NCBI GenBank assembly: GCA_022845955.1
Contig: AP025576.1
Span: 5,890,001 to 5,954,000, forward strand
DNA length: 64,000 nt
Source: Lachnospiraceae bacterium
Lineage (GTDB): Bacteria > Bacillota > Clostridia > Lachnospirales > Lachnospiraceae
Reading direction: 5' to 3'
Shown: one piece after another, positions 60,879 to 64,000 of the stretch
How positions within the stretch are numbered: the stretch's first letter is position 1
Layout: each line of letters starts with the position of its first letter
Position numbers and translations under genes: made by a program
Notes under the pieces: model-generated
Told to the model about the DNA's origin: nothing
Database searches by the model: none
What the model saw: only the letters and a program-made list of their open reading frames with translations

Positions 60879-62057
60879 TTACTGGTAAAAGGTCATAAGG
60901 AACCGCGCCCCGCCTTCCTTTCGGTTTTCGGCCCGCAGCTCCCCGTTCTGGCTCTCTGTCAGAGATTTTGCCAAAGCCAGACCCACCCCCGCGCTGTCTC
61001 TGTCTCCGCCCGTTCCTTTGTAAAAGCGTTCAAATATCCGTCTGCATTCCTCGGAAGTAAGCCCTGGCCCTTCATCATCGATCAGGATACGGGTATATAT
61101 GGTATTCTGAGTCACATGGATACGGATACATCCGCCTTCCGGCGTATGCTCGCTGCAGTTTTTCAGAATATTGGCCACAGCCTCCCCCGTCCAGCCCAAA
61201 TCACAGCACAGGAGTTTCCCTTCCCCGCCCGTGATACGCACCTCCTGTTTTTTATCTTCCGTCAGGGAACGGACCGTTTCCGCCGCAAAGGAGAGGACTT
61301 CCTGCAAATCCTCCTCCTTTTTGACCAGAGGGAGGACTCCCGCATCCAGCCTGGACAAAGTCAGAAGGGCCGCCGTAAGACTGCGGATATGGCCGGTCTG
61401 CTGTTCCATCCTGGCAAGCAGCTGTCTCCCCTCCTCTCCTTTTACCTGCTCTTCCAACAGCTCCTGGAGCAGCGAAAGGGATGTGAGGGGTGTTTTCAGC
61501 TGATGGGATATATCCGTCAGACTCACCGCCAGATTCTCCCTTCCTTTATGGGCTTCCTCCCGGCTCTCCCGGATATTTACTACTGTTTTATAGATTTCGT
61601 CCTGAAGCCGGGAATATTCATCTTCCCGGTTACCGATACCCGTATCGTATTCTCCGTTATTGATTCGTACCAGATATTCTTCCAGTTCAAGGATCCGCCT
61701 TCTCCGCCGTTTTGCTCCCATGGTGTACCAAAGCATTCCGCCTCCTGCCGCCAGACTGTAAAAAAGGAGCAGCCACCCTGTCAGGCTGCCGAAAGCCTCA
61801 CGGGTGAATCCCCCTTCTTCATAGCCGAACCGCTTCAGCAGGATTTCCCCTGCGGCCTCTTCTGCCGGCTCTTCCCGCTTCAGGGATCGCATCATTTCCC
61901 CTGCCCTTTCCGGCGCCCCGGCTGCCATGAGCGCCGCCTTTTTATAAAAAAAGGCCTCGCTGCGCCGGACAGCCAGCAATGCTGTCCCGAAGCCGGCCAG
62001 CAAACAGACACCAAGCCACAGAAAAAGAAAAACCGTCTTTTTTCCGCTATATTTCAT
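60879..62057 (-). CDS. Two-component sensor histidine kinase
   Basis: 392 residues. Membrane helix (about 7-27), short extracytoplasmic domain of about 65 residues, second helix (about 93-113), HAMP-like linker, H box DISHQLKTPLTSL, N box VANILKNCSEHTPEGG, G1 IDDEGPGL and G2 GVGLALAKSL. The start at 62057 lies inside the regulator's 3' end (11-base overlap), where GGAGGATGGGG serves as ribosome site. It probably senses a cell-envelope signal and controls the ABC transporter downstream. Confidence 0.92.
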   Translation of the reverse strand: MKYSGKKTVFLFLWLGVCLLAGFGTALLAVRRSEAFFYKKAALMAAGAPERAGEMMRSLKREEPAEEAAGEILLKRFGYEEGGFTREAFGSLTGWLLLFYSLAAGGGMLWYTMGAKRRRRRILELEEYLVRINNGEYDTGIGNREDEYSRLQDEIYKTVVNIRESREEAHKGRENLAVSLTDISHQLKTPLTSLSLLQELLEEQVKGEEGRQLLARMEQQTGHIRSLTAALLTLSRLDAGVLPLVKKEEDLQEVLSFAAETVRSLTEDKKQEVRITGGEGKLLCCDLGWTGEAVANILKNCSEHTPEGGCIRIHVTQNTIYTRILIDDEGPGLTSEECRRIFERFYKGTGGDRDSAGVGLALAKSLTESQNGELRAENRKEGGARFLMTFYQ

Positions 62058-62739
62058 CCCCATCCTCCGCTTTATAGCCAATCCCTCTCACCGTTTTAAT
62101 AATTCTCTGGGGATCCCCGCCCAACTTCTCCCGCAGCCGTTTTATCAGTACGGTGAGGGTATTGCTGTTCACAAAATTGCCGTCAATATCCCAAAGCTGT
62201 TCCAGAAGAAGGGTGCGGGTTAAAGTACGTTTCTTATTCTCCAGAAGGATTTCCAGAAGCCGGTATTCTCCTGCAGTCAGCAGGACTTCCTTTCCGCCCG
62301 CACATACCCGGGTTTCTATTTTATCCAGAACCACATCCCCGCATACCAGCCGCTGCGCCGCGCTATCCTCCCCGCTATCCGGCCGGGATCGGCGCAGGGC
62401 CGCACGAATCCGAGACAGAAGGATTCCCAGCTTAAATGGTTTGGTGACATAATCATCCGCTCCCATATCCAGCCCGCGGATGATATCCGCTTCCTCATCT
62501 CTTGCGGTAAGGATAATCACAGGAGGCCCGTCCATTTTTCTGCATCTCTTCAGGAATTCCAGCCCTTCCCCGTCAGGCAGCCCCAAATCCAGCACGATAA
62601 GATCGGGGTTTTCTTCTGCCAGGATCCCCGCTTCCGCCAGGCTGCCTGCCGTGAGAATATCATAGCCTTCCCGAAAAAGACCTGCGCGCAGGGCAAATAG
62701 AATCGTCTCTTCATCCTCTACAAGTAATATGCGGCACAT
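62047..62739 (-). CDS. OmpR-family response regulator
   Basis: 230 residues. Receiver domain with acidic pair EDEE, phosphoacceptor Asp in DLIVLDLGLPDGE (about 52), TARDEEADIIRG and KPF; C-terminal winged helix (about 130-228) with ETRVCAGGKEVLLTAGEYRLLEIL and VNSNTLTVLIKRLREKL. It pairs with the overlapping kinase gene. The order DUF2812 protein, regulator, kinase, ATPase, permease is all on one strand, which points to local control of the transporter. Confidence 0.94.
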   Translation of the reverse strand: MCRILLVEDEETILFALRAGLFREGYDILTAGSLAEAGILAEENPDLIVLDLGLPDGEGLEFLKRCRKMDGPPVIILTARDEEADIIRGLDMGADDYVTKPFKLGILLSRIRAALRRSRPDSGEDSAAQRLVCGDVVLDKIETRVCAGGKEVLLTAGEYRLLEILLENKKRTLTRTLLLEQLWDIDGNFVNSNTLTVLIKRLREKLGGDPQRIIKTVRGIGYKAEDGDEI

Positions 62740-62783
62740 TTTCTTATTTCTCCTTCTTTTTTTCCTATGCGGTCAGCCCGTCC

Positions 62784-64000
62784 TCATCCGCCGGCAAGCT
62801 TCTCCGCCAGCTGTTCCAATTCCGGCAGATGATCCGCCAGGTTCTCTTCGCCGATATAATAAGCCATAATCACCTGATTTCCTTTCCGGGCAAACAGATA
62901 ATGCAGCCCTCTGTCATGGATAACCAGTTCATCAAAATAACTGCTTTCCACCCTTTCGGGCACCCAGCCTTTATTCCACTTCATATAATACCGTCCCAGC
63001 TCCCGCATCAGAGGCGCGGCCAGCTTTGGGGAAGCCAGACGGTAATACTCCAGTTTCAGGGTACTCTCCCGGGCAGCCCCCTGCGGCTCCCACACGCCAT
63101 ACTGCATCGTCTCCGCCTGCACCGGCGCTAAAAGGAAGCGGTTGACGCAAGAGTAGCTTTCCAGCTCCTCCCCTTTATAATCCCGGGTCTGGTATTCCAT
63201 GTCCGGTTCCCCCTCCAGCAGGGAAAGCGGCAGCAGCATTGGTGACAGTTCCTTCCAGGATGGATTCTTTTTCAGAAAGGACTGCGTCCGGGGGGCGTCT
63301 TCCTCCCATGCGCTCTCCGATACCCTGCCGGTATAAACGGTTTTCATCCGGCCGCCCCAGTAATGGATACCTCCTGCAATCCCAAGCACCAGACTGAAGG
63401 AAAAGACTGTCAGAAGGACTTTGTATACCGTCCTGCCCGATTCCGCTCCGGTACCGGACCAGCCGCGGATCCCTTCCAGAAGCTGTTCTGCTATCCGGGC
63501 TTCCTCTCCGCTTTGCAGCTGCAGAAGGCCGCATAGACCCATTGCCAGAAAAATCACCCAGGCTGCCCCTTTTACAAAGAGCAGAAGGAACCCATATCCC
63601 TGGATATAATACGAAAACAGGAACCAGACAAGCCAGAACAGGAAGGGCGAAAAAGCTCCCCATACCCTGCCGCGCTGCCTCTTTTTCAGTTTCCGGAACA
63701 TCGTTTCCCCTGCAAACAGCTGCACCCGCTCGCACGTTCCCGGCACGCCCCGCAGAACCAGCACCATACGTCCGAGCTGTGTCACGTATTCCCAGCCGAA
63801 TTCTTTATATTCTTCGCCCTGATCTGCAGGTCCCTTTACGCCGTCCGGATCCATAGGAACCAGCATATATGATGTTTTTACCGGTTTTTCTTTTATAAAA
63901 ACCGCTTTTTTTCCCCATATACGCGTAAGCAGATATCCCCGGGCCGCATTTTCTTCCAGCCAGCGTTCCGCATGGTCCGGATCTGAAAACGAATCGGGTA
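62784..64000 (-). CDS. DUF2812-domain membrane protein, N-terminus outside the window
   Basis: At least 405 codons; the frame stays open to the right edge, so the internal ATG at 63866 is not the true start. The N-terminal part in view (SDPDHAERWLEENAARGYLL ... YMLVPMDPDG ... EFGWEYVTQLG) matches DUF2812: a protein with W.LEE.A..G..L, a strand-rich core and a GWEYV motif. It is followed by three or four membrane helices (about 150-260 of the visible part) and an extracytoplasmic C-terminal domain. DUF2812 proteins often neighbour PadR or two-component regulators and ABC systems; the function is unknown. Confidence 0.75.
   Translation of the reverse strand, partial: PDSFSDPDHAERWLEENAARGYLLTRIWGKKAVFIKEKPVKTSYMLVPMDPDGVKGPADQGEEYKEFGWEYVTQLGRMVLVLRGVPGTCERVQLFAGETMFRKLKKRQRGRVWGAFSPFLFWLVWFLFSYYIQGYGFLLLFVKGAAWVIFLAMGLCGLLQLQSGEEARIAEQLLEGIRGWSGTGAESGRTVYKVLLTVFSFSLVLGIAGGIHYWGGRMKTVYTGRVSESAWEEDAPRTQSFLKKNPSWKELSPMLLPLSLLEGEPDMEYQTRDYKGEELESYSCVNRFLLAPVQAETMQYGVWEPQGAARESTLKLEYYRLASPKLAAPLMRELGRYYMKWNKGWVPERVESSYFDELVIHDRGLHYLFARKGNQVIMAYYIGEENLADHLPELEQLAEKLAGG

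Noticed and set aside
1..64000. CRISPR arrays, tRNA and rRNA genes
   Set aside because: No regularly spaced direct repeats and no recognisable tRNA or rRNA sequence were seen on either strand.

Overview
The window looks like chromosomal DNA of an anaerobic, butyrate-forming gut Clostridium-type bacterium, most likely a Lachnospiraceae member. The clues are a complete thl-crt-hbd-bcd-etfB butyrate operon, many LplABC-type and GPH-type sugar uptake systems, AraC regulators beside ABC transporters, GH2/GH39 glycosidases, EFR1-type flavodoxin-ferredoxin, DegV and HPF proteins, strong AGGAGG ribosome binding sites and roughly even base composition. The genus cannot be fixed from the sequence alone.

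Layout. 1-4.6 kb: butyrate operon on the minus strand, with etfB cut by the left edge. 5-7.8 kb: degV (fakB-type) behind a FabT-like operator, an orphan AT-rich prepilin and a decayed GntR/LacI-type regulator. 7.9-17.5 kb: a carbohydrate locus with a plus-strand operon (GPH symporter, ChbG-like deacetylase, PHP hydrolase) converging on a minus-strand operon (two permeases, a binding lipoprotein, a beta-propeller protein) and a divergent AraC regulator. 17.5-30 kb: nitroreductase, EFR1 ferredoxin, M23 peptidase, GH39, hpf, a cluster of DnaA boxes, an NlpC/P60 hydrolase, trxB, an SDR, and a uxuA-GPH pair. 30-31.7 kb: a beta-lactamase-fold protein that has lost its catalytic residues. 31.8-51.4 kb: one long minus-strand catabolic operon. 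51.5-57.2 kb: HEAT-GNAT fusion, MATE pump, AraC, cold shock protein, CarD. 57.3-64 kb: FtsX-type ABC exporter with its two-component system and a DUF2812 protein cut by the right edge.

The most interesting region is the 20-kb operon at 31.9-51.3 kb. It runs DUF296 protein, two GH2 enzymes, ABC importer, two TIM-barrel isomerases around a Gfo/Idh/MocA dehydrogenase, zinc alcohol dehydrogenase, pyruvate:ferredoxin-type oxidoreductase, split UxaA-type dehydratase, 4-hydroxybutyryl-CoA dehydratase (all four iron-sulfur ligands present) and a GntR regulator. The enzyme set fits a non-phosphorylative route in which a glycoside-derived sugar acid is dehydrated, reduced to 5-hydroxy-2-oxopentanoate, oxidatively decarboxylated to 4-hydroxybutyryl-CoA and dehydrated to crotonyl-CoA. 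The butyrate operon in the same window could then take over. This pathway is inference, not observation.

The window also carries several repeat families. Three copies of a 260-370 bp near-perfect palindrome share a conserved core whose inner hairpin changes on both sides at once. A cloverleaf-like element sits inside the butyrate operon. A multi-stem element lies at 51.6 kb, and short TGTAAC-type hairpins lie at gene borders. No tRNA, rRNA, CRISPR array, transposase or phage gene was seen.
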